From contig CAOLHI010000649.1 in assembly GCA_948474755.1 (NCBI GenBank), forward strand, positions 495,052-559,051: DNA of 64,000 nucleotides, written 5' to 3'. This document shows, piece by piece, positions 43,819 through 57,012 of this stretch. Position 1 is the stretch's first letter; each line of letters begins with the position of its first letter. Both the position numbers and the translations under genes were made by a program. The DNA comes from Ctenosaura bakeri. Its lineage: Eukaryota > Chordata > Lepidosauria > Squamata > Iguanidae. The notes beneath the pieces were generated by a model. The model searched no databases. It was not told the origin of the DNA and saw only the letters and a list, made by a program, of their open reading frames with translations.

Positions 43819-44521
43819 TGCAACAAAATCCAAATCTGCAAAAAAATGGTATCTTTATTGGACCAACTAAAAAAGTGCACAAAATACATCACACAAGCTT
43901 TCAAAGCTTCACTGGCAGGCAGATATTAAAAATCATACAGGAGAAGAAAAGTGACACAGTGTTAGAGCACAAGCCTACATTTTGTCTTAAACGTCCCTTC
44001 TGTCATCAGTTAAGATGGGCTGGAAAGATATTAGTGAAGACAGAGGCCACTTCTCCTCTTGGCCATGTGGGATCCAGGGCCAAAGAGCAATAAAACACAA
44101 GCTTTTCTAGATGTAATCACATAGAGACTTATTAAGAAATTCAGTGTTCTCTGCTTAAAAAGGGGGCAGTTAACGTCATACAGGACAGAGTTCTCCTGGA
44201 TCTCAATGGAAGCTACTATGCTGAAATCTTATTGCCTGTGTTTTACTGCCCTTTCTTCCTGGTCCTCACACGGCCAAAGAGGGGAGTGGCCTCCGCACTG
44301 ATATTCCTCCAAAGCATCTTAACTGAAAATAGAATTGACCTCTGAGACAAAATGTAGGCCTCTACTCTAACATCGTCACTTTTCTTCTTCTGTATGATTT
44401 TTAACCTCTGCGTCTGATCAAGATGCCAGTGAAGCTTCAAAAACTTGCAGGATGTTTTGTGCATTTTGGTTGGCCAATAAAGGTATAACTCTTATGGATT
44501 TGAGATTTTGTTGTATTTTGC
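43819..44521. repeat. Long inverted repeat (about 287-bp arms)
   Basis: Left arm 43819-44105 and right arm 44235-44521 are inverted copies, roughly 75-80% similar by eye: gcaacaaaatcc...cctttattgg...gcttcactggca...aaaatcatacag...aagaaaagtgac...gcctacattttgtct. The 129-bp spacer is unrelated. It is either a fold-back element or two copies of one repeat inserted head to head. Confidence 0.82.
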
Positions 44522-45982
44522 TTGTGCACACAGGATAGAAGCAGAACCAGATATCAAAAGGAGACACTTTGTAGTGTAGAAAAGTAAAACTTTGTTGTTG
44601 TTGTTTTTTCAATTGCTTTTATTTCTGGTCACCTCATGGCCCTGTGGTGTGTGACCCAGCCCATCTGCACAGACCCTCCCTTTATCCCACCAAAGATGCT
44701 GGCTTGTGATTGTAACACAACCGCTTTTCAACTCCTACATGGTTTTTTCACCATCTTTGCCTGACATAGAAACTTGTGACTTTGACAACTAGCACGATGA
44801 ATTTTGGACTCTTCTGGCTAGCCTAATAAAGTTATCCCCACAGTGTGTGATTTGGATTTTTTTTAATGGTCAATAGGGTTATCCTGCCAGTATATTTTTT
44901 TCCCAGTAATAGTATGCCCAAAAAGGTTTATTTTGAATCATTTGGTGTCATTTACCTGTTGGGACAGAGCCAGCAGACAGTGCAGAGAATGGTGTTACCT
45001 CAGGAAGAAGCCCTCCCTGGGTTGAATGTTAACACCAGCCTCCTTGCAGCTATTGCCGTGGCTCGAGATATTTTACTGAGCCTTGAGTTACATCTCCAGC
45101 TAAGACTGATGTAGCCATCCCATTTGCCCATGAAGGTTTTCTCACCTTGGCTCCTCAGTACTGTTTCACTGTCGGGAAAAGATGTACAATTATGCCCACA
45201 GCCTCCCAAGAGATGTCATGGTTAGCTGACCCTAGCTCAAGGAAGTGACAGTGATAGCTTGCTGATTGTCTGTGTCTTGTTTTTACTTGTGTTTTTTGTG
45301 CTCTTTTGAGTTGCGACTTCATTTCTTCCTTATTATGTGCCCAGACAACAAAAATGATCAGGAGGGTTCAGAGCAGCGAAATACGTTTCTGTATATTTTA
45401 TTCTCTCCCATATGAAGTATGGACTTCATTTTCGACCTCTAGTTAGAGGGACTCTGAGAGATTTGTGCCTGATTTAGTGATTTTTCACTTTGGTCTCTGT
45501 ATGGGTGTATTAGGCCAAAGGTTTATTGACTGCGAGGGAGGGGGAACCTTTTGTACAAAAGACAATGCTTTGCACAGAAAATTGTGTTCTATGTAAAATG
45601 TGATGATTCCTGTACAAAAATAATGACTTTTGCACAAGTCAAGGCAAGACAACTGCACAAGGTTCTTGTACAATTCCTGCAAAAGAGTCCCAAAATGTGA
45701 AATATCTTGTAGTGGTTGACCAATTTTTTCCACGGTTTGATGTGTCTTATTGAGAATAAGGAGGTTTACTGGTGTTTTTTACAACCCTAGTTTGGAAGCA
45801 CCACTGTTACAGTAGTCGTACCACAAGGGAAATTGTTGGATGGTTTCAATGATCCAAAGAGCTGTTAGATCTATCCCCTCTGATCCTCACCTTCTTCTGA
45901 AAGCGATTGTGTTGTCCTGTTAATTCCTCTCTAGCCTGCAGGTGCTGATTCTAAATGTCACTTGCTGCTAATGCATTACTAC
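44522..45982. other. Upstream flank, unassigned
   Basis: No supported feature; short ORFs at 44866-45209 overlap in antiparallel and carry no domain. Confidence 0.5.
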
Positions 45983-46282
45983 CATACCCTCCAACTGTCC
46001 CAATTTATCAAGGACAGTGCTAAGTAACTGTCTAACACCCCACTATTTCAGCTCCCTTTAAAAATGTTCAAGTTTCTTTCTCCTCTTCCCATTTTCCTCC
46101 TCTGTCCTCAGCTTACACTGAATTCAAAGGGCAAAATTAGTTTTCACTCAACAAACTTAGTGGGGAGCCGGGGGAAGGTAGATGCACAATCTTGCCCTTC
46201 CCTGTAGACTCAGGCAGAAACAAACTGCTGAAGCCTCTCCTAGCTTGTGTGTTCACTACAATTAATAACTTTTGCCATCTCA
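45983..46282. mobile_element. cataccctccaac-type DNA element, partial
   Basis: cataccctccaactgtccca, aaggacagtgctaag, then ttcaaagggcaaaattagtt and gcaca-atcttgccc blocks colinear with the left half of 27746-28511. Confidence 0.65.
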
Positions 46283-46284
46283 CT

Positions 46285-46690
46285 GACATTCTGTCTTACC
46301 TTCTCCCAGTTTGGGAAGTGGCTTACAACAATTGTAACAAATACAGCTAAAAACTACCTCATACAAAAGTTTAAAATATAATGAGGCTATAAATAAAATT
46401 AAAACTAGTTAAAAACATAACAACAAAAGAAAACAATGAATAAGCAATGCAACACACTAGGAAAAGCCCATTTTCTCTGACAATTAGTCTTCAAAGGCTG
46501 CTGGAAAATAAGTGTTCTCCTGCCTGGGAAAAGATGGCGAGGATGGAAGCAGTCTAACAATTCTTGGAAGTGAGATCCAGAGCCTGAGAGCAGCCAACAA
46601 GAAGTATCTCTCCCATGTTCCCACCAGATGTACCTGTGAAAGTGATATGACAGAAAGAAAGACCTTTCCAGAAGATCTCAAAAAAAAAAA
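46285..46690. mobile_element. L2/CR1-like LINE 3'-region fragment
   Basis: cttctcccagtttgggaagt, the AT-rich ataaaattaaaac block, and gagatccagagcctgagagc / ccaccagatgtacctgtgaa, ending in an A tract at 46680-46694. Same order as at 4225. Confidence 0.6.
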
Positions 46691-46849
46691 AAAAGGAGAA
46701 TAAAGTTCAAATAATCTGGATATGAGCTATTATCTATGACTATATTTTGGATAAAGAAGCTGACACAGCATATGTTACTGAATGGATGAACTGGGAAAGT
46801 GGCTTTCTTCCAGACCTGTCCACCATAGTGGATAGTGCATTATTAACAT

Positions 46850-49060
46850 AGCTTGAAAAGTAGTGAGGATTTGTTATAATCTAGAAGAAATCTATCTCCA
46901 ACACCAGGAGACCAGTGCTGATGTACAGTGTTTGTGTTTGATGTTGCACCAGACTAATGGTTCTGGTGGTATAGCAACACTGTCCAATGTCACTGCCCAT
47001 CAATCTCCCTGTTGCAGCTGGATGGAGGAAACTTGCTGGAAAGCTCCAGGAGAATATTCTTGGGAGATTTCAACATTTAGATAGGTGATAAGCTCAGGAC
47101 ATCATGGCCCCCATGATAACCATGGGGCTGTCTCCACATGCCATCAACTCAACATATGTGGTACATAATTCTCAATCCAGAAATTTCAACTGAATATGAG
47201 ACTAGAAATCTGAAATTGGGAGCAGGTGTCTCCATATCTCTATTCTTATGGGCACATCATCTCCTGGTGAAGTTGAGATTGACAGTTGCCCTTTTTTTAC
47301 AGGTGTGATGGGCCTACTAAGGTCTGCCTAGGAGGGTTATGGAATTGAAGGAATTTCTGGATACTCTTGTAAAATTTAAAGTTAGCATGACTGGTACCTA
47401 TGTTGAAGCCCTTGTCTTTCTGTGCTATGATGAGATGGAACAGGTTACTGGCAGGACTGCTTCCAAGTGCTGTCCTAGCATTGCAAGCTCAACAATATCT
47501 CTAGTTTATTGGGAATCTATGGACTATTAAATATTCAGGATGGTTATATGACACAGGTGGCACAAATTCCATAGCAAATATGACTGAACAAAATGTCAGT
47601 GACAGTGATGGAATGGTTGTATGTCACCATCATTGTCACATCCTCAAGTAGACATCCAGTAGAATGTTACCAGGTTGTGAACCAGTTGCTGAAATGTGAC
47701 TTTGGTCAGGATGCGTTAGAACCTTCAGGGGCTTGCAGTGACAAATCTGCAAGGCACTTTGATGCTAAAGTCAGTTATGTCCATGCTGGACTTGAAGTCA
47801 TTATTGATATAATTCCAGTGGTGATAGCCAGAACTCCATCTAGTCTGCAAAATCAATTTCACTTGATGGAGCCAGGAGGATGTGGCCAACCACTTCTTGT
47901 TTTTAGTCCATTTTGGACACTAATAATGGGGGGAGGGGGGAATGAAAGGTGCCTGTGGCCCTGAAAGAGGTAACTATGTGTATCTATTAACTAAGAAACT
48001 GTGTTTCAATAACTTCCCCCAGTTAGTAATATTCCCTTTAGGAAGAAGTTCTTAGAGGCATTTGTGGGGGCTCAATTCCAGAAGATTTTGGAAGAAGCAA
48101 ATTAATAAGTCCTCTGGCTTAGGTCTGGTACTGAAATGGCTTTGGTTTCCCTGGCAGATGATCTTTGTTCAGTGAGCAATAACAGGAGTGTGACCCAACT
48201 GATCATTCCTTGATATGTTGCTGTTTTGTTTTGATATCAAACATAGCACCTTACTGAATTGTTAGGCTGGGTTTTGAAAGCTCCAGTCACACTTGTAAGG
48301 TTGGTTTCAGAAGGTAGCATGGGCATATTTTCATTCAGTTGCATGTTATTCTGAGCTGACATGCCCTACAGGGATCCATTTTATATCTTATGCATTTTAA
48401 CATCTACATGAAACTACTGGATGAGGTCATCAGGGAGTAAGGAGAGGGATGCCATCAACAGGCTGAGGACACCCAATTTTATCTCTCCATTTTGTACAAG
48501 TCAGATGAGCCTGTACAGTATTGACTTACAGCCAGTAATGATCTAGATGAGAGTTAATAAACTGAGATCCAGCAAGACCAAAGCCTTGGGTAGAGATGGT
48601 TCTTGTGTCCAGGAACTAAGTGTGCAGCCTGTTCTGGGGAGAGGAAACATATAGCTTGGAGGTGTTTCTTGAACCAGTGCTGTCACTTGAGACTCAAGTG
48701 TCTTCAGTGGGTAGAAATGCCTGTTATCAGCTTTGGCTGGTTTACCAACTACAACCAACTACAACCATTTCTAAACAGGAATGGTCTGATTGCAGCAATT
48801 CATGCTCTAGCAGCTACTTAACTGGATTACTGTAATGTCATACATGCCCTTAAAGATGACCTGGAAGCTTCAGCTAGTGCAGAAATGTTGCAGTCTAAAC
48901 TTTAACTTATACAGTCAGGTGGAAGCATGTTAGCTACCTATGCACTTCAAGGATTAGTTCAAGATGCCTAGTACTTACCTAAATGGCTTGGGATCCAAAT
49001 ATTTTGCAGGAATCTCTCTCTCTAAATCAACCTGCCTGAGACCTGAGGAGGAGCCTTCCC
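46850..49060 (+). pseudogene. L2/CR1-like LINE, degenerate RT region
   Basis: Plus-strand pieces of a CR1/L2-type reverse transcriptase: GSILYLMHFNIYMKLLDEVI (48370-48435), HQQAEDTQFYLS, where the catalytic YADD is decayed to QAED (about 48457-48490), SLETQV-SSVGRNACYQLWLV (48685-48750) and LDYCNVIHALKDDLEASASA (48821-48880). Stops and frameshifts are numerous. The 47.3-48.0 kb part has weak open frames without clear motifs. Confidence 0.8.
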
Positions 49061-49127
49061 TAATAACTTGGTAGCTATATTATTTACCAAGAAGGGAGAC
49101 AACTTTCCCAGTTATTATGCCCCAGTT

Positions 49128-49310
49128 GGGGAATGGGGAGCTAGCACGGCTTGAGCACTGGACTACAATTCTGGATATCAGGGTTCAAATTTTCACTCAG
49201 CCATGGGTGACCTTTGGCAAGTCACATCCTCTCAGCCTCAAGAAGGCAAACGTAAACCTGCTCTGAACAAATCTTGCCAAGGGTCATTGTATGTCAGAAA
49301 CAACAATAAA
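49128..49310 (+). mobile_element. tRNA-headed SINE
   Basis: ggagctagcacggcttgagc; B-box-like atcagggttcaaattttcac; tcagccatgggtgacctttg; gaacaaatcttgccaagggt; and a CAACAATAAA tail. It is older and shorter than the copy at 27276. Confidence 0.72.
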
Positions 49311-49514
49311 GTTGGGGAATGAGATTGTTGTTGTTCTCTGTTTTTTTGTTGGTGCATTTTGGAGGTTTAATTACTTTAATTATACTTAACTGTATTCGCT
49401 AAACTTGCACAGTGCTTTGATCTTTAAAATGAAAGGTAGTTTAAAATATTAAAAGCAAAGAAGAAAAGGGGAAAGACATGTAAGTTTCTATAAAATGAAA
49501 CAGTTTGCTGGCAG

Positions 49515-49640
49515 ATAACAAAGTGTGACTCTCCAGCTATTAGATGACATTTCCAGCAGTTCTGGGTAGTACAGCCAATAATGAGGGATATTGTGATTTA
49601 CAGTCCAGCAACATCTGGATGATTGCAAGTTGATTAATCC
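49515..49640. repeat. Fold-back repeat (ccagatgtt type)
   Basis: tctccagctattagatgaca...attt acagtccagcaacatctgga paired arms; related to those at 950 and 62586. Confidence 0.55.
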
Positions 49641-50747
49641 TGGTACATACAGAAATACAGATATACACATGTAGACACATGTATTTCTCTCCACACACAA
49701 ACCCTGAAAAATTGTATAAAATGATACTCCACAGTTAAAATAGGGCACAGAAAAGTCCTAGGACTTAACATTTCAGGAAACAAGATACAGAGATGGGAAT
49801 TTCCTACAGAAACCAACTTCTTGCACCAGACCTCACTCACAGTTTAGTCAAATGAGCACATAAATTGCAATGTGATGCAAAAAAAAAGTTTTCAGCAGCA
49901 AATGGTAGCAAATCAACAGCATTAGAACTATGCATATTCGGAGCATCAGCAACTCTTAAAACATCTACATGCTTCATTATCTAGTCTCTCTAGAAGCCAA
50001 CAGAAACACTCAGTGCTTCAGAACAGAACTCTTGTTGTATCAATTAAATTTTAAATATGAGTGACTACAGTTTTAAGCTGAATGACCTACAAGGAATTTG
50101 GTTTGTTGCCATAACACTGTGCATTGTGTTAAAAACTAAACTAGGTTCCATTATATCATTATTTATTAATAACAGGGGATCCACTGCTCATACTGATCTT
50201 ATGTAATCATTTGTCTATGAGTACACACAGTTAAAATAATGGTCAGTCTAGAGAAGAAACAAACACTCTTCTCTGCAGTAAATCTACTTAATATATCTAG
50301 AAAAGCACAAAAGAAAATTACTGTAGATCACAGTATGATTTCAAGAACACTGGATGTTGTCTCAAGTTAGGGATGGGCAACTGCAATAGATCCAGAGCAA
50401 ATTTCCTGCCCTTAAAACTCACTCAAACTTCCAAAAATTCCAAGAAAGAAATTTGGGAGTGGTTAAATATCTAATTCTGTTTCTGAAAAATAGCTATTCC
50501 TGATACTGAACAGTACAGCAGACTTTACATTTAAAATTACTGTTCCTAGAAACTTCTAAGAGAAGCAATGAACCTCCTCTGCCAGAAAAGAAAAAAGCTT
50601 GGTGGTGCCATGACCACAAAACAGTCTTGCAGGACCACATGATCCCCACTTTGCTCACTCCTGCCTTAAATGCTTAGAAATGTGTGATACAGAAAAGTCA
50701 ATTCCAAGCACACAAAAAGCACACCGAATAGCTCTTTCTGAAGTCAT
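49641..50747. other. Upstream flank, unassigned
   Basis: AT-rich; no supported feature. Confidence 0.5.
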
Positions 50748-50951
50748 AGGCAATTTCTCCACTACACTGGTATAGTGCAATAGTGCCACTTTCAACATCC
50801 TATGGAATTCTGGGCTTTGCAGTTGAGAGAGGGGCCTTTAGAATTCTCAGCCAGAGAGCTCTTTGGCCTCAGTAAACTACAAAGCCCAGAATTCCACAGG
50901 ATGTTGAAAGTGGAATAATAGCATCATAACAGTGTAGTACAGAAATGGCCT
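50748..50951. repeat. Fold-back MITE, complete copy 2
   Basis: Outer ends aggcaatttctccactacac and gtgtagtacagaaatggcct; inner arms ccactttcaacatcctatgg and ccacaggatgttgaaagtgg. Same hairpin design and length as 2112-2309. Confidence 0.82.
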
Positions 50952-53900
50952 TAGTATTCTAGCTGCCCCTTGTTAGAGTTTTCTTCAACTCAGTCAGTAT
51001 TTTTACCATGACCTCCAATTTCTGGAGACAGAAGTTGCATAAGAAGAGCTGTTAACACTCCCGTCCCTTTAAGTCTTCTTTCTGACTCTCTGCTGCAGCC
51101 ATGAGAGATTAAAAGAAATTACTTGCAATTTTAACTTAATCTGTCATTACATCCAAACTGTGATGAGATGGGTCTCTGTCTAGCTTAAAACTATAGTCAG
51201 TAACAAATCAGGTTTATGATGGTTTGATCAAGGCTTGCCTGAACAAGCCTAGTTAAATCTAACAGGTTTCTCTGTAAGCTCAAATGTAAAAAAGAACCAT
51301 CTGTTTCAAAAATGAAGCAAATGTTTCAGATTTCTTCCTCAAGGTCTCACTGGAGGAGACAGCACATGAAATTCAAGGCCCAAACACACAACACTGATCT
51401 ACACTTTAGTTTTGGACTTATAATGGAACAATGTGTTGCTTTGTTTTCATTGTACAACTTCTAGTGAACCAGTTTTGGACAAAACAGATATATGAACAAA
51501 GACAGTAAGCAGACACTCACCAGTCCAATTTATTTAAAATGAAATTTTAGACAACAGAAAGAATGGCTGTGTTTAAATGTACTGTAATAGCATCTAGAAG
51601 TATTGTGATGTCTTTCACATTTGAATTTTAGGGTGAGAATTTATGAACTACTTGTAAAGGCATTGTAGAAAAGGTGGTGGGGGATTACAACACTGCCCTA
51701 TGCAAGAGACAGTAAAGATGCATGCAATATAGACTAAAGGGCTAGAAGCTAGATAGACATAGGCGCACAAGAAAAAGAACAACTGGAAGGTCTACATCAA
51801 ATGGTGACTTTTTAAAATGGAAAGAATTTCAATTTGTACAAGTTAAGGCACACAGTCTTCTTCAATCTCCCCTGCCTACTATAGTCCACTACACTTTATC
51901 ATGTTCTGCTCTGGAGACATCTCCAACCCCCAGAATAAGTCTTTTGAGAAAGATGGAAAGGCTTAAGTAAGAAGGAGAAACTAGCAAAACCTGGTTGTAC
52001 TTACTGAAGTAAAGCCACCTTTGGATGCAGTCCAACGTATTTGCTACTGAGCAGCAGGTGATGGGTTCCATATCTTAAGTGTTGAAGCTGTCCTGGGAAT
52101 AGGCTGAGCACCTTGGATAGCTCCTTAAAGTTCAGTCCCAAAGCAGATCCACCACCCCACTGAGATGGAATCCACAAGCCACCACTGATACTAAATATAC
52201 ATCCTGGCACTGACATGTGTGGCAAAAATGTATATCCACAGAAATTTCCACAGTTTATTGATTTATTGGCTCCTGCCCTAAGAAAACCCAAAAGCTGTTC
52301 CCCTAAAGTTCTACTGAAACAGAAGGAAATTGCTACAGTTATTTATTCTAGCTTTTTATTCTTGCCATATATACATCTGTAATTTCAATTTGGTTACAAG
52401 GAAGTGTAAGAAACATAACAGTATCAGATTTCTCATCATTAAAAAAATTCTTAGGAAAGCATTTAACAAGCTCAGCAAACATCTCTAGGTAAAGAAAAAC
52501 TCAAATGCATCATCAGGGAAAAAAGATTTATCCTTTCCTGCCCACAGTCTTGAACATAATATGAAATTAAAAGCAGTAATCCTATGCACACTTAACAACA
52601 GTAAGTCTCACTGAACTGGGCGGATCTTACAGCTGAGTAGGCATGTACAAGATTACACTTAAGTACTTTTGTCAATCTCTCACTAGCTGTTTAGCTGAAC
52701 ACAACTGGAAGCAGGTCACTTCCAAATTGGAGCATAAAAGGAAGCACGCAGAAAACAAATGAAGATTTCAAATACTGTACATATTTTTAAATAATAAAAT
52801 GAGCATTTCTCTATTCCCATTTATTCTCTTAAAACAGTCTAGTGTTATATTTACTCTCTTTCACAGTAATCCTTTCTACAATTTCTGTAAAGAGAGAATA
52901 CTTCAAAAAAACAAGTGCATGTTTTAGAAGGAATTGTCACTTTCTGTAGTGCCTCAACGCCACTCTGCACCCAAAATTCAGAGTCTCAAGTTTATGTTGC
53001 ATAGGCCACTTCTATATATTGCTATGCCAAGGCATTTGTTACAGAACTTCTTTTTTCCAGTGCATTCTGCTCATCCAGAATTTCAGGGAAAAGGTTGCTC
53101 AGTCAATCACCGTTAATTCAATCAATCACCCATCCCTCTTGAAGTACTTTCTCCCAGACAAGTACTGGAGATACTTCATGGCTGCTGAATTTGCCAGTGT
53201 GAATTTGCTATTGGAAAGCATCAGAGGTGATAAGAAGCCTAGAAATGTGCCATATGTTTATATGAAAGATAAGAGCAATTAACAACACTCATTCTTTCAC
53301 TTGCTTATTTTGGTTCATTAGATACATTCTGGATTAAACCCAGGTTTGTATTGTTCCATATGGAGCTATAGCAAAAGACTCCAAACTACTGAAGCAACAG
53401 CAATTCATCCTACAATGTTAAGCATTCTTCTGCTTTTTCAAATACTGGTAAATAGAACTGAACAATGAGAATAATGCTGACATTTGGTCATGAGGACCAA
53501 AACTGTCAGATAGGACCACGCCAAAGTATAGTGGCAGGTACATCATTATCTCTCAAGCTTATCAGGCTCTCCTTTCTTTGTAAGCTTTTAAAGAAATATA
53601 ATACCTTTCACATTCAAAAAGTATAAAATTAGAAGATACAAACCATGAGACTGTTTACATGTAGTGCAAAAACACAAATCATAGTAGTTTTATACTCACA
53701 CACTCCCCTGATGCAACCAGAAAAAGAGAACTGAAATCTTTGTGAAATGTTTTCAATTAAGGACAGACTAACATGGCATCAGACCAAAAACTGTAATCAA
53801 TCTTAACTATAGTTAGTGAAAACAAGACAGCCTCATTGAAAATAATGGTTGATGTTGGCTTGTTTCCACTAGCTATAGTTGAGCTTTACAACAATTTGTC

Positions 53901-54507
53901 TGATTAAAATATAACAAAAAAGCCACAGTTAGTCAATAATGGCACCATACAGTTTTGAACTTCTCCTAGCAAGACTGGAGGAGAAAGAGTATGTGAAACT
54001 TTTCTAGGTTCATTCTAATAATGCTGCAGCAAATGAAGCCTTGTACTAACTGTCCTTTCAAGTTACATGCAAACCTACTCAGATGTGTTTTATCTTGCCT
54101 CTTACATAATAAAATCCTGAAAATAAATAAATGCCAGAAAATGTTCACGTACCCACGTGAAGCACAATGAAAGAATATGTTCTCAGCGGTACATAGTTCA
54201 CAAACTGAGAAACAAGAGCAGCTTAAAGCAAGACAAAAACAAAACACAGCTAAAGCATTGCTTGGCAACAGAATTTTAGAGACTTCTAAAACATAAATGT
54301 CTGAATTGTTGCTTGGAGCAGTACTCTCCAAACTATATTCCTGGATCTTCAATGAAAATACTTAAGAACATCAGAAGATCTGGACTGGATCTGACCAAAG
54401 CCCTACCTAGTCAAAGATCCTGTTCTTTGCTGGTCAGGAAGAGCACACAAGCAGGACATGAGCACAGTTGCACATTCCCACTTATGTTCTCAGTGTTCTG
54501 AGATATA
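50952..54507. other. Upstream flank; one small MITE, otherwise unassigned
   Basis: A tgcaatcc-type small MITE occupies about 52570-52660 (agtaatcctatgcacac...gtaagtctcactgaac...gcatgtacaagattaca). The 97-codon minus ORF at 52001-52291 has no supported identity. No GADL1 start exon was recognised. Confidence 0.5.
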
Positions 54508-54806
54508 CAGTGGCCCCTCAACTTTTGCAAGGGTTTGGAGTGCAGACCCTTCGCAAGTCAAAAAAACTCTCCCCACCCGAGTGAGCGCTCCCCCTTCCAC
54601 TCCCTCCTGGGGCTCCCCTGTTGCATTCAGCTGCCTGTGGCCCACACATCCTGCCTTCTTTCTGCCCACTTTCCCCCTCTATGCAACCTTAATTCGCACT
54701 TGTGCAAAAGGCCAGGGAATGGGAAGGGGAGAATGGGGGAGGAAAGCAGGCACTTCATGAATAATCAAATTCATGATGGTCAAACCAGCAAACGTGGAGG
54801 GAGAAC
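54508..54806. mobile_element. Tigger-like (TcMar) non-autonomous element, copy 3
   Basis: Ends cagtggcccctcaacttttg and aacgtggagggagaac, flanked on both sides by TA (54506-54507 and 54807-54808), the expected mariner-type target duplication. The interior carries C/G-rich gctcccccttccactcc. Confidence 0.8.
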
Positions 54807-56645
54807 TATATTGCCATTCACACTCTTTCTGCTAAATACTGGAGGCCATAATATGTAACCAGCATGACTAGCAGCTATTGACACATCATCTTCCATTAGT
54901 TTGTGTATTGTCTTTGAAAATCATTTAAGTTGACAGACTTAAGATGCCTTTGAGAATAAATTCTACAGCTTAGCTATCCTGTAAGACAGGAGTGGGCTAC
55001 TGTGGAAGACCAGACATCAGGTGGAGACCCACATTCCCACCACATCTGCTCTTACCAAAAAAAAAAATTTTTTTTGCCCCCGAAGTGACCACTAAGAGAC
55101 ATGGAGGCATGGTTTTTTGGCCTCCTTCAGTTCTCCCTAGAGGGTGCTTTGTGACATTTTTATGGCATTCTGATGCAAAACATGTTTCTTTGAAAAAAAA
55201 AATTTTGACTCCTAGCACGTGTAGGGGTCTCCAAATGTGGTGGAAATGCCCTCTATACTCCCAGGGATCATTTCTGGGCATTCTGGAACAGGAAAAAAAC
55301 CCTGAAGTTCAGGACTTATCCTGAGGGTGAAAACACCTCACTTTGCAGAAAGCATTATTTTCTACACAAGAAAGCAAGTTTCCTGACCAGAAAACAACAA
55401 GTGCTGTACAGGAAATGCCATTTTCAGCACAAAAAGAGCTTTTTTTCTCACTCAGAAGTAGTCCTGAGATGCAAGAGAGTGCAAGATCCTCCTTGTCAGG
55501 ATTTCCCGACACTTGAAAAACTTGAATATTTATGAATATTCTTTCCATCTCTGTTTTTGATATACCTATGCAGAGAGAGTTCAACCTATAAGCCAAAATG
55601 TTTCCCACCTTGTCCACATTAATATGGCTATTATATTTTCTCACCAATAGTTGCTTCAGCTCCTTGAGACTCCTTCCTGAAAATGGAAGGTAAATGTCCT
55701 TTCCCAAACATCTTCTTCAATGAAGACAGCTACACAGAATCCATTCAGTTTGACTGCAGTCTCCCTATTCTAGCTTAGCATATCATATCATATCATATCA
55801 CTATTATATCATTATATTATTTATATCACATATCATATGACCCTTATCATATAACTATTCAGTCACCCCTATATAAGAGTGCCAGATATCCTTTATTATA
55901 AGGTATGCCCCATACTTGAAGCCTGGAAAACTTGTTCCTTATAGGGCTGGCATCTGGTATCTTATCATAAGGAATGCGCCCTATATACAGGCTGAAAAGT
56001 TTTTCCTTTCATATAGACTGAGATAACAAAAAACAAAAACAAAAAACCAACCTGTATTTGAGAGTATAGGACCTTTCTAAAGATAGAAATGTGTGCTTCA
56101 CAGAATTAATGATTGTGAACAGTATCTGAATTTCACAGATTAACTGGAATAAATCCGTTTATCAGGTCTTTAGGCAGAACACTGACTTGTTAACAGCTGC
56201 TTCCTGATTTGTCAACTCCTCATGTTATGAATTTCAACTGCCCCTTATTGCTATTTTAAAAACCTGGCAACATTGCCTCTACAGCTTAGTCTCCTGTTTC
56301 TAACTTCATTCATAGAACTTTCATTGCCTCTCCTAAAGTAATTAGTGATATGCTCCTGATTTTGTATTGCTTATTGTTTGCTTGTCTTTCTTTTAATCAA
56401 CATTGTGTTTAACTCCTCATTTGGGCAGGATTTTGTATAAGACTCTTCAGAAGGAACTATTCTTTAATATAGTTTACTTCTAGTGACAGAAAATGCATTT
56501 ATTAAGTATGTATGATGGTAACTCAAGTTACCTATAACTGCAAACACTTTTCCTCGTATATGTCTCCCTAATGTCATTCCTTTTCTCAAGAACACTCCAA
56601 ACACTATGGGTAGGAAGTGAGGGGAAAAGCATGCTCTTAGTAGTA
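54807..56645. other. Flank with microsatellite
   Basis: A (CATAT)n run lies at 55778-55801. A C/G-rich block at 55020-55330 is similar in style to 30090-30360 but unclassified. Repeated blocks ccttatcatataa / ttatcataagg lie near 55860-55990. Confidence 0.5.
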
Positions 56646-57012
56646 CAGTCCATCCTTTGCCATTCATAGGTTTGACCTTTACAAATTTGATTATTCACAA
56701 GGTGTGCATGTGCCCTCCCGCTCTTCTCCTCCTCCCATTCCCTTGCCCTTGTCTCCCATTCCTTTGCCAGGCACAGAGAAGGAAGGCAAGCATGCCTGGG
56801 CAAAGGAAAGGCACACGAGCACCTTCTTTCTCCCCCATCCAGAGCTCCCCTCCCATTCCTTTGCCTTTTGTCCCAGTGTGGAGAAGGAAGGCCACACACC
56901 GCAGCAAAAACCAAGGGAATGGGAGGAGGAAGTGTGGGGTGAGATATTTGTAGTTTTTCCACTTTTGTCAGGGTTCTGCACCTGAAACCCTTGCAAAATG
57001 CTTCAGAGTCTT
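56646..57012. mobile_element. Tigger-like (TcMar) non-autonomous element, copy 4 (inverted)
   Basis: The left end cagtccatcctttgccattc plus aggtttgacc and atttgattattcac is the inverse of the right end of copy 3; the right side ctgaaacccttgcaaaa is the inverse of copy 3's left side. TA precedes the left end. The right boundary is approximate. Confidence 0.7.

Noticed and set aside
52001..52291. Minus ORF with a QWGGGSALGL stretch resembling the GADL1 ASWGGSALL block
   Set aside because: The flanking residues do not match the family, no splice sites fit, and the true ASWGG exon is at 3109-3173.
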